From Zea mays (Eukaryota > Streptophyta > Magnoliopsida > Poales > Poaceae), in NCBI RefSeq assembly GCF_902167145.1, contig NC_050098.1, positions 111,266,207 to 111,330,206 on the forward strand: a DNA stretch of 64,000 nucleotides, in the 5' to 3' direction. Below the pieces are notes generated by a model that saw only the letters and a program-made list of their open reading frames with translations, was not told the origin of the DNA and searched no databases. The translations under genes and the position numbers were made by a program. Numbering within the stretch: the first letter of the stretch is position 1; each line of letters begins with the position of its first letter. Positions 11,035-22,066 of this stretch are shown here, piece by piece.

Positions 11035-13038
11035 TTATACGGGTCTCATACCCATATCTCTCGATGCGATTTCTATCACATTACGTGGTAGTCCCTTTGT
11101 AAAAGGATCTGCTAGATTTTTATCTGTTGAAATATAAGTCACACTTATAACTCCGGAGTTTCTCAACTTTCTGACAGACTTCAATCGTCTTTTGACATGT
11201 CTTGATGACTTCCCATTATCCTTAGAACTTGTCACTTTAGCAATCACTGTTTGATTGTCACAGTTCATAAGGATAGCTAGTATTGGTTTCTTAACCACCG
11301 GCAAGTCCATCAAGAGTTCACGCAACCATTCTGCCTCAACGGTTGCTGTGTCAAGTGCAGCTAGCTCGGCTTCCATGGTTGACCTTATCAAGATGGTCTG
11401 CTTGCATGACCTCCATGATACCGCACCTCCACCAATTGTAAAGACATAACCACTGGTGGCATAAAGCTCGTGTGCATCAGATATCCAGTTCGAATCACTA
11501 TATCCTTCAAGTACTGCATGCTGACCAGAATAGTGAATTCCATAGCTCATTGTACCTTGCAAGTAGCGCATAACCCGCTCAAGTGCATGCCAATGATCAG
11601 TCCTGGGGTTTGACATGAACCTACTCAATTTGCTCACAGCAAACGAAATATCGGGCCTTGTTGCACCAGCAAGATACATGAGTGAACCGACGATCTGAGA
11701 ATATCTTAATTGGTCTAAACCAATTCTCTTGCTCTTTCGCAGTGTCACACTGGGATCATAATGTGTTGGAGAAGGTTTGCAATCAGAGAAGTCAAATCGC
11801 TTCAAAACCTTTTCAACATAGTGAGATTGCGAGAGAGTAATCCCATCATCTGCCTTAATCAGCTTGATGTTTAGAATCACATCAGCTTCTCCTAGATCTT
11901 TCATATCAAAACTCTTTGATAGAAAAGACTTGACTTCATTGATCACATCAATGTTTGTGCCAAATATCAATATATCATCAACATATAAGCATAATATAAC
12001 TCCTTTGCCCCCTCCACAGCGATAATATACACACCTGTCTGCCTCATTAATGGCAAAGCCTGCAGACGTTAGAGTCGTGTCAAACTTCTCATGCCACTGC
12101 TTTGGTGCTTGCTTCAGACCATACAAAGATTTCAATAACTTGCACACCTTGCTTTCTTGACCTTTTACTACAAATCCATCAGGTTGTTCCATATAGATTT
12201 CCTCGTCCAGCTCTCCATTAATAAAAGTTGTCTTTACATCTATCCGATGGACAAGGAGACCATACGAGGCAGCCAAGGAAAGTAGTACTCAAATAGTAGT
12301 CATTCTAGCAACAGGTGAGTAAGTATCAAAGAAGTCTTCTCCTTCTTTCTGAGTATATCCTTTAGCCATAAGCCTAGCCTTGTACTTCTCAATTGTACCA
12401 TCAGGCTTGAGCTTCTTTTTAAACACCCACTTACAACCCACAGGTTTATAGCCATAGGGTCGATCAATGACTTCCCATGTACCATTTGAAAGAATGGAGT
12501 CCATCTCATTATGAACTGCTTCTTTCCAATCATCTGCATCTAGAGATGCAAATGCTTCCGCAATGGCAGGAGTATCGTCCACAAGGTACACAATGAAATC
12601 ATCACCAAAGGATTTTTCAACCCTTTGTCTCTTGCTCCTTTTAGGAGCATCATTGTCATCCTCCTCTAGGACAATTTCATGTGGCTGTTCAGAACTCTCA
12701 ACAGGTGTACTACGTTCAGGAGTTATCTCAGTAGAGTATCTAGAATTGTTATGAATGTCTTTCATTGGAAATATGTGTTCAAAGAAAGTAGCATCACGTG
12801 ATTCCATAATAGTATCAACAAACACATCAGGAACTTTAGATTTAACTACTAAAAATCTATACGCTATGCTACACGAAGCATATCCAAGAAAAACACAATC
12901 CACTGTCCTTGGTCCAAGCTTGTGCTTTTTATTAATTGGTACATTGACTTTCGCCATGCACCCCCAAGTGCGCAAGTATGAAAGTGATGGTTTTCTCCCA
13001 ACCCACTTCTCATAAGGGGTTTTCTCTTCTTTGCCCAT
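11035..13038 (-). pseudogene. Copia reverse transcriptase and RNase H (and end of integrase), one stop
   Basis: Two consecutive same-element frames (13,038-12,289 and 12,276-11,035) encode the integrase C-terminus, then RT with KAR...KGYTQ, DVKTTF, LYGLKQAP and the catalytic YVDDILIFG. RNase H follows with SDSNW, TMEAELAALD and CDNQTVI, and ends at a TAA near 11,035. The only break between the frames is a TGA at 12,289, most simply a CGA changed by C-to-T. A frameshift near 13,035 separates this part from the upstream integrase. These enzymes copy element RNA into DNA in the cytoplasmic particle. Confidence 0.9.
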
Positions 13039-13697
13039 AGGATTCTATTCAGAACATGACATGAAGTCAGGACTGCCTCCCCCCACCATGCCTTAGATAA
13101 ACCACAAGTGTCTAACATGGCATTCACCAGGTCAGTCAACGTATGGTTTTTCCTTTCAGCAATCCCGTTTGATTCGGGTGAATAGGAAGGCGTCCTCTCA
13201 TGAATAATGCCATGTTCTGCACAGAAATCATCAAAGTCTTTGGGAAAGAATTTGCCACCGTGATCTGACCTAAGATGTTTGATCTTTCTCTCTAGTTGGT
13301 TTTCAACTTCAGCCTTATAGATTGTAAAGTAGTCTAAAGCCTCATCTTTAGTTTTTAGCAAGTATACATAGCAAAATCTAGACACATCATCAATCAATGT
13401 CATGAAGCATCTCTTGCCACCTTTTGTCAACACACCATTCATCTCACAAAGATCAGAATGTATGAGTTCTAGAGGTGCCAGGAGTCTCTCCTCAGCAGCC
13501 TTGTGAGGCATTCGAGGTTGCTTCGACTGCACACAACTATGGCACTTAGAACCTTTGATTATGGTGATATTCGGAATTAAACTCATGGTGGAAAGCCAAG
13601 ACATAGAGCCAAAATTAATATGACACAAACAAGAATGCCAAATACTCGCAAGATCATCAACATTAGTGTCGGGGACCATAATTAGGGGTACCCTCAA
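12864..13697 (-). pseudogene. Copia integrase core (interrupted upstream by the Tat element)
   Basis: The frame holds the zinc finger (WHSCLCHINFG then CHSCVQSKQ) and the D,D,E core: LIHSDLCEMNG, LRSDHGGKFF and SNGIAERKNHT. The copia reading ends at the ATTAG target duplication at 13,662-13,666 and resumes at 27,665. The first codons listed beyond 13,666 therefore belong to the inserted LTR. The frame shifts near 13,035, after which the C-terminal integrase (YEKWVGRKPS) continues in the next frame. Confidence 0.88.
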
Positions 13698-14160
13698 GAC
13701 GCCTAATTCTCAGCTGGTAACCCCCATCAGCATAAAGCTGCAAAGGCCTGATGGGTGCGATTAAGTCAGGGATCAGTCCATACGAGCGACTTGATCACGC
13801 CTCGCCCGAGCCTAGCCTCGGACAAGGGCAGTCGACCCCGAGGGATTTCCGTCTCGCCAGAGGCCCCCCTTTAACGGCGGACACATCTCCGGCTCGCCCG
13901 AGGCCTTGCCTTCGCTAAGAAGCAACCCTGACTAAATCGCCGCACCGACCGACCAAGTCGCAGGAGCATTTAACGCAAAGGTGGCCTGACACCTTTATCC
14001 TGACGTGCGCCCCCCGGCAGAGCCGAAGTGACCGCCGTCACTTCGCCGCTCCACTGACCGGTCTGACAGAAGGACAGCGCCGCCTGCGCCACTCCGACTG
14101 CAGTGCACTCGACAGAGTGAGACTGACAGGCAGTCAGGCCTTGCCAAAGGCACCATAGGA

Positions 14161-14690
14161 AACTCCGCTCCACCCGACCCAGGGCTCGGACTCGGGCTAA
14201 GCCCCGGAAGACGGCGAACTCCGCTCCGCCTGACCCAGGGCTCGGACTCGGGCTAAGCCCCGAAAGATGGCGAACTCCGCTCCGCCCGACCCAGGGCTCG
14301 GACTCGGGCTAAGCCCCGGAAGACGGCGAACTCCGCTCCGCCCGACCCAGGGCTCGGACTCGGGCTAAGCCCCGGAAGACGGCGAACTCTGCTCCGCCCG
14401 ACCCAGGGCTCGGACTCGGGCTAAGCCCCGGAAGACGGCGAACTCCGCTCCGCCCGACCCAGGGCTCGGACTCGTGCTAAGCCCCGGAAGACGGCGAACT
14501 CCGCTCCGCCCGACCCAGGGCTCGGACTCGGCGAACTCCGCTCCGCCCGACCCAGGGCTCGGACTCGGGCTAAGCCCCGGAAGACGGCGAACTCCACTCC
14601 GCCCGACCCAGGGCTCGGACTCGGGCTCAGCCCCAGAAGACGACGAACTCCGCTTCGCCCGACCCCAGGGCTCGGACTCCGCCCTGGCCT
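14161..14690. repeat. 56-bp tandem repeat in the Tat 5' LTR, ten units
   Basis: Units start at 14,161, 14,217, 14,273, 14,329, 14,385, 14,441, 14,497 (shortened to 37 bp), 14,534, 14,590 and 14,646 (last, degenerate). The core is AACTCCGCTCCGCCCGACCC followed by AGGGCTCGGACTCGGG. The array lies upstream of the TATA box, so it could affect promoter strength. Long ORFs through it on both strands are repeat artefacts. Confidence 0.92.
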
Positions 14691-15179
14691 CTGCCGAACG
14701 ACCTCCGCCTCGCCCGACCCAGGGGCTCCGGCTCGGCCCCGGCAACGGAAGACAGACTCGACCCCAGCTTCGGAGGAGCCCCCACGTCGCCCGGCCTCGG
14801 GCGCGGGCCCGCCACGTCAACAGGGAGCGCCATCATCACCCTACCCCGAGCCAACTCGGGCCGCAGAGAACAAGACCGGTGTCCCATCTGGCTAGCTCCG
14901 CCAGATAGGCAATGATGGCGCCCCGCGTGCCCTATGACGACGGCAGCTCTCAGCTCCCTTACGGAAGCAGGGGGACGTCAGCAAGGACATGACCGCTCCG
15001 ACAGCTGTCCCTCCGCCAAGCTCCGTTGCTCCTCCGACAGCCACGACATCACACCAGCAGGGTGCCAAGATCTCTCCGGCTGCCACATTGGCATGTACTT
15101 AGGGCGCTAGCTCTCCCTCCGCTAGACACGTAGCACTCTGCTACACCCCCATTGTACACCTGGATCCTCTCCTTACGAC

Positions 15180-15187
15180 TATAAAAG
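15180..15187 (+). promoter_or_regulatory. TATA box of the Tat 5' LTR
   Basis: TATAAAAG stands about 310 bp before the end of the LTR. The same box is at 27,351-27,358 in the 3' LTR. Confidence 0.75.
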
Positions 15188-15488
15188 GAATGACCAGGGC
15201 CTTCTTAGAGAGGGTTGGCCGCGCGGGAGCGAGGACGGGACAGGCGCTCTCTTGGGGCCGCTCGCTTCCCTCACCCGCGTGGACGCTTGTAACCCCATAC
15301 TGCAAGCGCACCCGACCTGGGCGCGGGACGAACACGAAGGCCACGGGATTTCCACCTCTCTCACGCCCGTCTCCGGCCACCTCGCCTTCCCCCCTTCGCG
15401 CTCACCCACGCGCTCGACCCATCTGAGCTGGGGCACGCGGCACACTCACTCGTCGGCTTAGGGACCCCCCGGTCTCGAAACGCCGACA

Positions 15489-15508
15489 GTTGGCACGCCA
15501 GGTAGGGG
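15489..15508 (+). other. Primer binding site of the Tat element
   Basis: TTGGCACGCCAGGTAGGGG follows the LTR end by one base, the position of a tRNA primer binding site. I do not assign the tRNA. Confidence 0.75.
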
Positions 15509-15548
15509 CCTGCTGCGTGCTGACGAATAGCTCCCCGTCAAGCTCCAG

Positions 15549-17663
15549 ATGGGCAGTCTTCAGCAACCTCTCCGGCCCGGGACGGTGCTCCGTTTCGGGA
15601 GTCTTGAGTTCATGTCCTTCGACGGCAGCTACGACATGATACTCCTTCCACCGCCGTGCGACAACGACAATGGCGGCCGACAACCCGCCCGCCGGCGGCG
15701 GAACCGACGACATCTTCCCCGCGTGGTGGAAGAACAACATTCGAGCTCGCCCCGTCCTCTCCCCCGCCAACGGAGGAGGAGGCGGGGCAACCAAGGCCAA
15801 GCGGGAGGCCGCGCTTCGTCGGCTGTCGAGCGAATCGACGTCCCCAGCGCCCCAACGGAAGGCACGCCAGGCGTCGACCTCGCGTTCGAGACGAAGGCAA
15901 GCGCCGTCCCCCCGCGACACACTGATCCCGAGCAAGAAGACGACGCCAGCGCGCTCGCGGAAAGCTTGCAGGACATCGCCCTCATACCTGAGACGACGGC
16001 GCCATCAGGCCCCGACGCGACTATGACGCTCCTCGTCGACCAAAAGGTACCGACTAATTCCCATCTTACATCATTTCGACTCGGCCTCAACCCGCCTAGC
16101 GACCTTGCTTTGGCGGGCGCTTTCGTTGAGGCGAGTGCAACCCCACTGGGGTTTCGTATGCGGTCACCTTGGGACCGGTTGACGGACGTCTCGACCTACG
16201 GGCCCTCTGGGTCCGAGGAAGACGACGATCCCAGCATCTGTTGGGATTTCTCCGGATTTGGCAACCCCAGTGCCATGCGGGACTTTATGACCGCATGTGA
16301 CTACTGCCTCTCCGACTGTTCCGACGGTAGCCGCGGCCCTGACGACGAGGACTACGGCCCAAGCCGCGAATGTTTCCACGTCGAGCTAGGGGATCCCTCC
16401 GAAGGCAACCATCTCGGCATGCCGGAGGACGGTGATCTTCCTAGGCCGGTGCCTCGCGCCGACATCCCGCGGGAGCTAGCTGTGGTCCCCGTTCCGGCGG
16501 GGGGTCACGACCCACAGCTCGAGCAAGTCCGCGGGGCGCAGGCCAGGCTCGACGAGGGAGCAGGAGCGCTTGAGCCGATCCGTCGGGACGTCGGGCCGGT
16601 ATGGGCGGGCCAACCCCCGGCCGGAGAAATGCGTCACCTGCCCCAAGGTTTCCAGCACCACGTCGCCAACGACATCAGGGTCAGGCCGCCGCTCGCATCC
16701 AGCGGGGTCGGTCAGAACCTGGCAGCCGCAGCGATGCTCCTCCGCGCGATGCCGGAGCCATCAACCACCGAGGGTCGGCGAATCCAGGGAGAGCTCAAGA
16801 ATCTCCTGGAAGGCGCTGCGGCCCGACGGGCCGAGAGCTCTGCCTCCCGAAGGCAGGGGTACCCCTCGGAACCTCATGTCGCGACTTCCCGATTCATGTG
16901 GGAAGCCACGGTCTACACCGGGCGCACGCGCAACACCGCGCCTGCGGCCCCGGGCCACCTCGGCAACGAACACCATCGTCGCGACCGTCGGGACCACCTC
17001 GACGAAAGGGTATGCCGGGGCTACCACCCCAGGCGTGGGGGACGCTATGACAGCGGGGAGGATCGGAGTCCCTCGCCCGAACCACCCGGTCCGCAGGCCT
17101 TCAGTCGGGCCATCCGACAGGCACCATTCCCGACCCGGTTCCGACCCCTGACTACTATCACAAAGTACTCGGGGGAAACGAGACCGGAACTGTGGCTCGC
17201 GGACTACCGCCTGGCCTACCAACTGGGTGGAACGGACGACGACAACCTCATCATCCGTAACCTCCCCCTGTTCCTCTCCGACACTGCTCGCGCCTGGTTG
17301 GAGCACCTGCCTCCGGGGCAGATCTCCAACTGGGATGACTTGGTCCAAGCCTTCGCCGGCAATTTCCAGGGCACGTACGTGCGCCACGGGAATTCCTGGG
17401 ACCTCCGGAGCTGCCGGCAACAGCCGGGAGATTCACTCCGGGACTACATCCGGCGATTCTCGAAGCAGCGCACCGAGCTGCCCAACATCACCGACTCGGA
17501 TGTCATCGGCGCGTTCCTTGCCGGCACCACCTGCCGTGACCTGGTGAGTAAGTTGGGTTGCAAGACCCCCACCAGGGCGAGCGAGCTGATGGACATCGCC
17601 ACCAAGTTCGCCTCTGGCCAGGAGGCGGTCGAAGCTATCTTCCGAAAGGACAAGCAGCCCTAG
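15549..17663 (+). CDS. Tat element Gag (capsid part)
   Basis: A 704-codon frame begins 40 bp after the primer binding site. The N-terminal half is acidic, proline-rich and low in recognisable motifs. Residues about 535-690 are the retrotransposon gag (capsid) domain, with ITKYSGETRPELWLADY, ARAWLEHLPPGQI and QQPGDSLRDYIRRFS. The frame ends at TAG 17,661 but continues in phase for 56 codons into the next segment, so this stop is probably a mutated CAG rather than the natural end. Gag forms the cytoplasmic particle that packages element RNA. Confidence 0.87.
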   Translation: MGSLQQPLRPGTVLRFGSLEFMSFDGSYDMILLPPPCDNDNGGRQPARRRRNRRHLPRVVEEQHSSSPRPLPRQRRRRRGNQGQAGGRASSAVERIDVPSAPTEGTPGVDLAFETKASAVPPRHTDPEQEDDASALAESLQDIALIPETTAPSGPDATMTLLVDQKVPTNSHLTSFRLGLNPPSDLALAGAFVEASATPLGFRMRSPWDRLTDVSTYGPSGSEEDDDPSICWDFSGFGNPSAMRDFMTACDYCLSDCSDGSRGPDDEDYGPSRECFHVELGDPSEGNHLGMPEDGDLPRPVPRADIPRELAVVPVPAGGHDPQLEQVRGAQARLDEGAGALEPIRRDVGPVWAGQPPAGEMRHLPQGFQHHVANDIRVRPPLASSGVGQNLAAAAMLLRAMPEPSTTEGRRIQGELKNLLEGAAARRAESSASRRQGYPSEPHVATSRFMWEATVYTGRTRNTAPAAPGHLGNEHHRRDRRDHLDERVCRGYHPRRGGRYDSGEDRSPSPEPPGPQAFSRAIRQAPFPTRFRPLTTITKYSGETRPELWLADYRLAYQLGGTDDDNLIIRNLPLFLSDTARAWLEHLPPGQISNWDDLVQAFAGNFQGTYVRHGNSWDLRSCRQQPGDSLRDYIRRFSKQRTELPNITDSDVIGAFLAGTTCRDLVSKLGCKTPTRASELMDIATKFASGQEAVEAIFRKDKQP

Positions 17664-18797
17664 GGCCGCCCATCGGAGGAGGCTCCCGAGGCGTCTACTC
17701 CGTGCGGCGCCAAGAAGAAAGGCAAGAAGAAGTCGCAATCGAAACGCGACGCCGCCGACGCGGACCTTGTCGCCGCCGCCGAGTACAAGAACCCTCGGAA
17801 GCCCCCCGGAGGTGCTAACCTCTTCGACAAGATGCTCAAGGAGCCGTGCCCCTATCATCAGGGGCCCGTCAAGCACACCCTCGAGGAGTGTGTCATGCTT
17901 CGGCGCCACTTCCACAGGGCCGGGCCACCCGCAGAGGGTGGCAGGGCCCACGACGACGACAAAAAGGAAGATCACCAAGCAGGAGAGTACCCCGAGGTCC
18001 GCGACTGCTTTATGATCTACGGTGGGCATGTGGCGAATGCCTCGGCTCGGCATCGCAAGCAAGAGCGCCGGGAGGTCTGGTCGGTGAAGGTGGCGGCGCC
18101 AGTCTACCTAGACTGGTCCGACAAGCCCATCACCTTCGACCAAGCTGACCACCCCAACCACGTGCCGAGTCCGGGGAAATACCCGCTCGTCGTCGACCCC
18201 ATCGTCGGCGACGTCAGGCTCACCAAGGTCTTGATGGACGGGGGTAGCTCCCTCAACATCATCTACGCCGAGACCCTCAGGCTCCTGCGCGTCGATCTGT
18301 CCTTCGTCCGAGCAGGCGCTGCGCCCTTCCACGGGATCATCCCTGGGAAGCGCGTCCAGCCCCTCGGGCAACTCGACCTTCCCGTCTGCTTCGGAACGCC
18401 CTCCAACTTCCGAAGGGAGACCTTGACGTTCGAGGTGGTCGGGTTCCGAGGAACCTACCACGCGGTACTGGGAAGGCCATGCTACGCGAAGTTCATGGCC
18501 GTCCCCAACTACACCTACCTGAAGCTCAAGATGCCGGGCCCCAACGGGGTCATCACCGTCGGCCCCACGTACAAACACGCGTTCGAATGCGACGTGGAGT
18601 GCGTGGAGTACGCCGAGGCCCTCGCCAAATCCGAGGCCCTCATCGCCGACCTGGAGAACCTCTCCAAAGAGGTGCCAGACGTGAAGCGTCATGCTGGCAA
18701 CTTCGAACCAGCGGAGACGGTTAAGGCCGTCCCTCTCGACCCCAGTGGCGACACCTCCAAGCAGATCCGGATCGGTTCCGGGCTCGACCCCAAATAG
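17664..18797 (+). pseudogene. Tat element Gag C-terminus and protease
   Basis: Reading in the same phase as gag, this part has a basic linker, a zinc-knuckle-like stretch (CPYHQGPVKHTLEEC) near 17,848 and an aspartic protease around 18,170-18,480. The active-site motif is MDGGSSLNI; DGG in place of D[ST]G is what I recall for Tat proteases. It ends at a second in-phase TAG (18,795) two codons before the recognisable start of the RT region, again best read as a former CAG. Confidence 0.83.
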
Positions 18798-21095
18798 GAG
18801 GCAGTGCTCGTCGACTTTCTCCGTGCAAACGCCGACGTCTTTGCGTGGAGTCCCTCGGACATGCCCGGCATACCGAGGGATGTCGCCGAGCACTCGCTGG
18901 ATATTCGGGCCGGAGCCCGACCCGTCAGGCAGCCTCTGCGTCGATTCGACGAGGAGAAGCGCAGAGTGATAAGCGAGGAGATCCACAAGCTAATGGCAGC
19001 AGGGTTCATCAAAGAGGTATTCCATCCCGAATGGCTTGCCAACCCTGTGCTTGTGAGGAAAAAAGGGGGGAAATGGCGGATGTGTGTAGACTACACTGGT
19101 CTCAACAAAGCATGTCCGAAGGTTCCCTACCCTCTACCTCGCATCGATCAGATCGTGGATTCCACTACTGGGTGCGAAACCCTGTCCTTCCTCGATGCCT
19201 ACTCAGGGTATCACCAAATCCGGATGAAAGAGTCCGACCAGCTCGCGACTTCTTTCATCACGCCCTTCGGCATGTACTGCTACGTCACCATGCCGTTCGG
19301 TTTGAGGAATGCGGGCGCGACGTACCAGCGGTGCATGAACCATGTGTTCGGCGAACACATCGGTCGCACGGTCGAGGCCTACGTTGATGACATCGTAGTC
19401 AAGACAAGGAAGGCTTCCGACCTCCTCTCCGACCTTGAAGTGACATTCCGATGTCTCAAAGCGAAGGGCGTCAAGCTCAATCCCGAGAAGTGTGTCTTCG
19501 GGGTGCCCCGGGGCATGCTCTTGGGGTTCGTCGTCTCCGAGCGAGGCATCGAAGCCATCCCAGAGAAGATCGCAGCTATCACCAGCATGGGGCCCATCAA
19601 GGACTTAAAAGGAGTACAGAGGGTCATGGGATGTCTCGCGGCCCTGAGCCGCTTCATCTCACGCCTCGGCGAAAGAGGTCTGCCTCTGTACCGCCTCTTG
19701 AGGAAGGCCGAGTGCTTCGCTTGGACCCCTGAGGCTAAGGAAGCTCTCGGGAACCTGAAGGCGCTCCTTACAAAGGTGCCTATCTTGGTGCCCCCAGCTG
19801 ATGGAGAAGCCCTCTTGGTCTACGTCGCCGCGACCACTCAGGTGGTTAGCGCCGCGATTGTGGTCGAGAGGCAAGAAGAAGGGCATGCATTGCCCGTTCA
19901 GAGGCTAGTCTACTTCGTCAGCGAGGTACTGTCCGAAACCAAGATCCGCTACCCACAAGTTCAGAAGCTGCTGTATGCTGTGATCCTGACGAGGCGGAAG
20001 TTACGACATTACTTCGAGTCTCATCCGGTAACTGTGGTGTCATCCTTCCCCCTGGGGGAGATCATCCAGTGCCGAGAGGCCTCGGGCAGGATCGCAAAGT
20101 GGGCGGTGGAAATCATGGGCGAAACAATCTCGTTCGCCCCTCGGAAGGCCATCAAGTCCCAGGTGTTGGCGGACTTCGTAGCTGAATGGGTCGACACCCA
20201 GCTGCCGACGGCTCCGATCCAACCGGAGCTCTGGACCATGTTTTTCGACGGGTCGCTGATGAAGACGGGAGCCGGCGCGGGCCTGCTCTTCATCTCGCCC
20301 CTCGGGAAACACCTACGCTACGTGCTACGCCTCCATTCCCCGGCGTCCAACAATGTGGCTGAGTACGAGGCTCTGGTCAATGGGTTGCGGATCGCCATCG
20401 AGCTAGGGGTCAGACGCCTCGACGCCCGCGGTGACTCGCAGCTTGTCATCGACCAAGTCATGAAGAACTACCACTGCCGCGACCCGAAGATGGAGGCCTA
20501 CTGCGATGAGGTTCGGCGCCTGGAAGACAAGTTCTACGGGCTCGAGCTCAACCACATCGCTCGGCGCTACAACGAGACTGCGGACGAGCTGGCTAAAATA
20601 GCCTCGGGGCGAACAACGGTTCCCCCGGACGTCTTCTCCTGGGATCTGCATCAACCCTCCGTCAAGATCGACGACACGCCCGAGTCCGAGGCACCCTTGG
20701 CACAGCCCGAGGCACCCTCGGCTCGGCCCGAGGCGCCCTCGGTTCAGCCCGAGGTACCCTCGGCCCCCGAAGGCGAGGCACTGGACGTCGAGGAGGAACA
20801 GAGCGGGGCCACGCCTGATCGAAATTGGCAGGCCCCGTACCTGCAATACCTCCGCCAAGGAGAGCTACCCCCCGACCAAGCCGAGGCTCGGCGGGTAGCG
20901 CGACGCGCCAAGTCGTTCGTCTTGCTGGGCGATGAGGAGGAGCTCTACCACCGCAGCCCCTCGGGCATCCTCCAGCGATGCATCTCCATCGCCGAAGGTC
21001 AGGAACTCCTACAAGAAATACACTCGGGGGCTTGCGGCCATCATGCAGCGCCTCGAGCCCTTGTCGGGAATGCTTTCCGACAAGGCTTCTACTAG
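18798..21095 (+). CDS. Tat element reverse transcriptase, RNase H and second (archaeal-type) RNase H
   Basis: Counted from 18,804, RT spans residues about 80-260 ([31 protein letters not shown], catalytic AYVDDIVVK near 192). The ordinary gypsy RNase H domain (about 310-430) is degenerate: the usual catalytic start is replaced by [15 protein letters not shown]. Residues about 478-612 are a second RNase H with FDGS, AEYEAL, RGDSQL and ETADELAK, the acidic set of the archaeal/plant-like type found in Tat elements. Four heptapeptide repeats follow, then the start of the integrase zinc finger. The TAG at 21,093 replaces a Trp codon expected in GFYWP. Confidence 0.92.
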   Translation, partial: EAVLVDFLRANADVFAWSPSDMPGIPRDVAEHSLDIRAGARPVRQPLRRFDEEKRRVISEEIHKLMAAGFIKEVFHPEWLANPVLVRKKGGKWRMCVDYTGLNKACPKVPYPLPRIDQIVDSTTGCETLSFLDAYSGYHQIRMKESDQLATSFITPFGMYCYVTMPFGLRNAGATYQRCMNHVFGEHIGRTVEAYVDDIVVKTRKASDLLSDLEVTFRCLKAKGVKLNPEKCVFGVPRGMLLGFVVSERGIEAIPEKIAAITSMGPIKDLKGVQRVMGCLAALSRFISRLGERGLPLYRLLRKAECFAWTPEAKEALGNLKALLTKVPILVPPADGEALLVYVAATTQVVSAAIVVERQEEGHALPVQRLVYFVSEVLSETKIRYPQVQKLLYAVILTRRKLRHYFESHPVTVVSSFPLGEIIQCREASGRIAKWAVEIMGETISFAPRKAIKSQVLADFVAEWVDTQLPTAPIQPELWTMFFDGSLMKTGAGAGLLFISPLGKHLRYVLRLHSPASNNVAEYEALVNGLRIAIELGVRRLDARGDSQLVIDQVMKNYHCRDPKMEAYCDEVRRLEDKFYGLELNHIARRYNETADELAKIASGRTTVPPDVFSWDLHQPSVKIDDTPESEAPLAQPEAPSARPEAPSVQPEVPSAPEGEALDVEEEQSGATPDRNWQAPYLQYLRQGELPPDQAEARRVARRAKSFVLLGDEEELYHRSPSGILQRCISIAEGQELLQEIHSGACGHHAAPRALVGNAFRQGFY
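20688..20767 (+). repeat. 21-bp repeats encoding (Q/R)PE(A/V)PS heptads between RNase H and integrase
   Basis: Four units of 21 bp (from 20,688, 20,709, 20,730 and 20,751, the last incomplete) encode a Pro-Glu-Ala-Pro-Ser-rich linker in frame with pol. It looks like a flexible spacer made by slippage. Confidence 0.85.
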
Positions 21096-22066
21096 CCAGC
21101 GGCGGTGGCTGACGCCACTAGAATTGTCCGCACCTGCGAAGGGTGCCAATTCTATGCGAAGCAGACCCACCTGCTCGCTCAGGCTCTACAGACGATACCC
21201 ATCACCTGGCCCTTTGCTGTATGGGGTCTGGACCTCGTCGGTCCCTTGCAGAAGGCGCCTGGGGGCTACACGCACCTGCTGGTCGCCATCGACAAATTCT
21301 CCAAGTGGATCGAGGTCCGACCCCTGAACAGCATCAGGTCCGAACAGGCGGTGGCGTTCTTCACCAACATCATCCATCGCTTCGGGGTCCCAAACTCCAT
21401 CATCACTGACAACGGTACCCAGTTCACCGGCAAAAATTCTTGGATTTTTGCGAGGATCACCACATCCGGGTGGACTGGGCCGCCGTGGCTCATCCCATGT
21501 CGAATGGGCAAGTAGAGCGTGCCAACGGCATGATTCTACAAGGGCTCAAGCCCAGGATTTACAACAACCTCAACAAGTTCGGCAAGCGATGGATGAAGGA
21601 ACTCCCCTCGGTGATCTGGAGCCTGAGGACAACGCCAAGCCGAGCCACGGGTTTCACGCCGTTCTTCCTGGTCTACGGGGCCGAGGCCATCTTGCCCACT
21701 GACCTGGAATACGGCTCCCCGAGGACGAGGGCCTACAATGATCAAAGCAACCAAGCTAGCCGAGAAGACTCACTGGACCAGCTGGAAGAGGCTCGGGACA
21801 AGGCCTTACTACACTCGGCGCGGTACCAGCAGTCCCTGCGACGCTACCACGCCCGAGGGGTCCGGTCCTGAGACCTCCAGGTGGGCGACCTGGTGCTTCG
21901 GCTGCGGCAAGACGCCCGAGGGAGGCACAAGCTCACGCCCCCCTGGGAGGGGCCATTCGTCATTGCCAAAGTTCTGAAGCCCGGAACATACAAGCTGGCC
22001 AACAATCAAGGCGAGGTCTACGGCAACGCTTGGAACATCAAACAGCTACGTCGCTTCTACCCTTAA
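21096..22066 (+). pseudogene. Tat element integrase, with one frameshift and one stop
   Basis: The zinc finger begins upstream (HSGACGHH) and finishes here with CEGCQFYAK. The core has LDLVGPLQKAPGGY, ITDNGTQFTG and NGQVERANG, giving D, D, E. A single missing A in the A-run near 21,434 shifts the frame, and the remainder reads from 21,440. A TGA at 21,869 interrupts the GPF-like C-terminus (PPWEGPFVIAKV), which ends at a TAA at 22,064. The TGA fits a CGA changed at a CpG. Integrase inserts the cDNA into the host genome. Confidence 0.88.

Larger units (their letters stand above)
13667..15488 (+). repeat. 5' LTR of the Tat element (1822 bp)
   Basis: It begins TGTCGGGGACCATAATTAGG and ends GAAACGCCGACA. 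A TATAAAAG box is at 15,180-15,187. It carries a 56-bp tandem repeat array. It is 93 bp longer than its partner at 25,931, and the array accounts for all of that difference. Confidence 0.93.

Noticed and set aside
14365..14908. ORFs of up to 151 codons on both strands in the Tat LTR (and at 26,629-27,058)
   Set aside because: They translate the 56-bp tandem repeat; 56 is not a multiple of three and both strands stay open because of GC-rich composition.
17661..18797. TAG codons as programmed gag-pol readthrough signals
   Set aside because: Two such stops about 1.1 kb apart plus further stops in the same element make mutation of CAG codons the simpler explanation; readthrough at 18,795 alone cannot be excluded.
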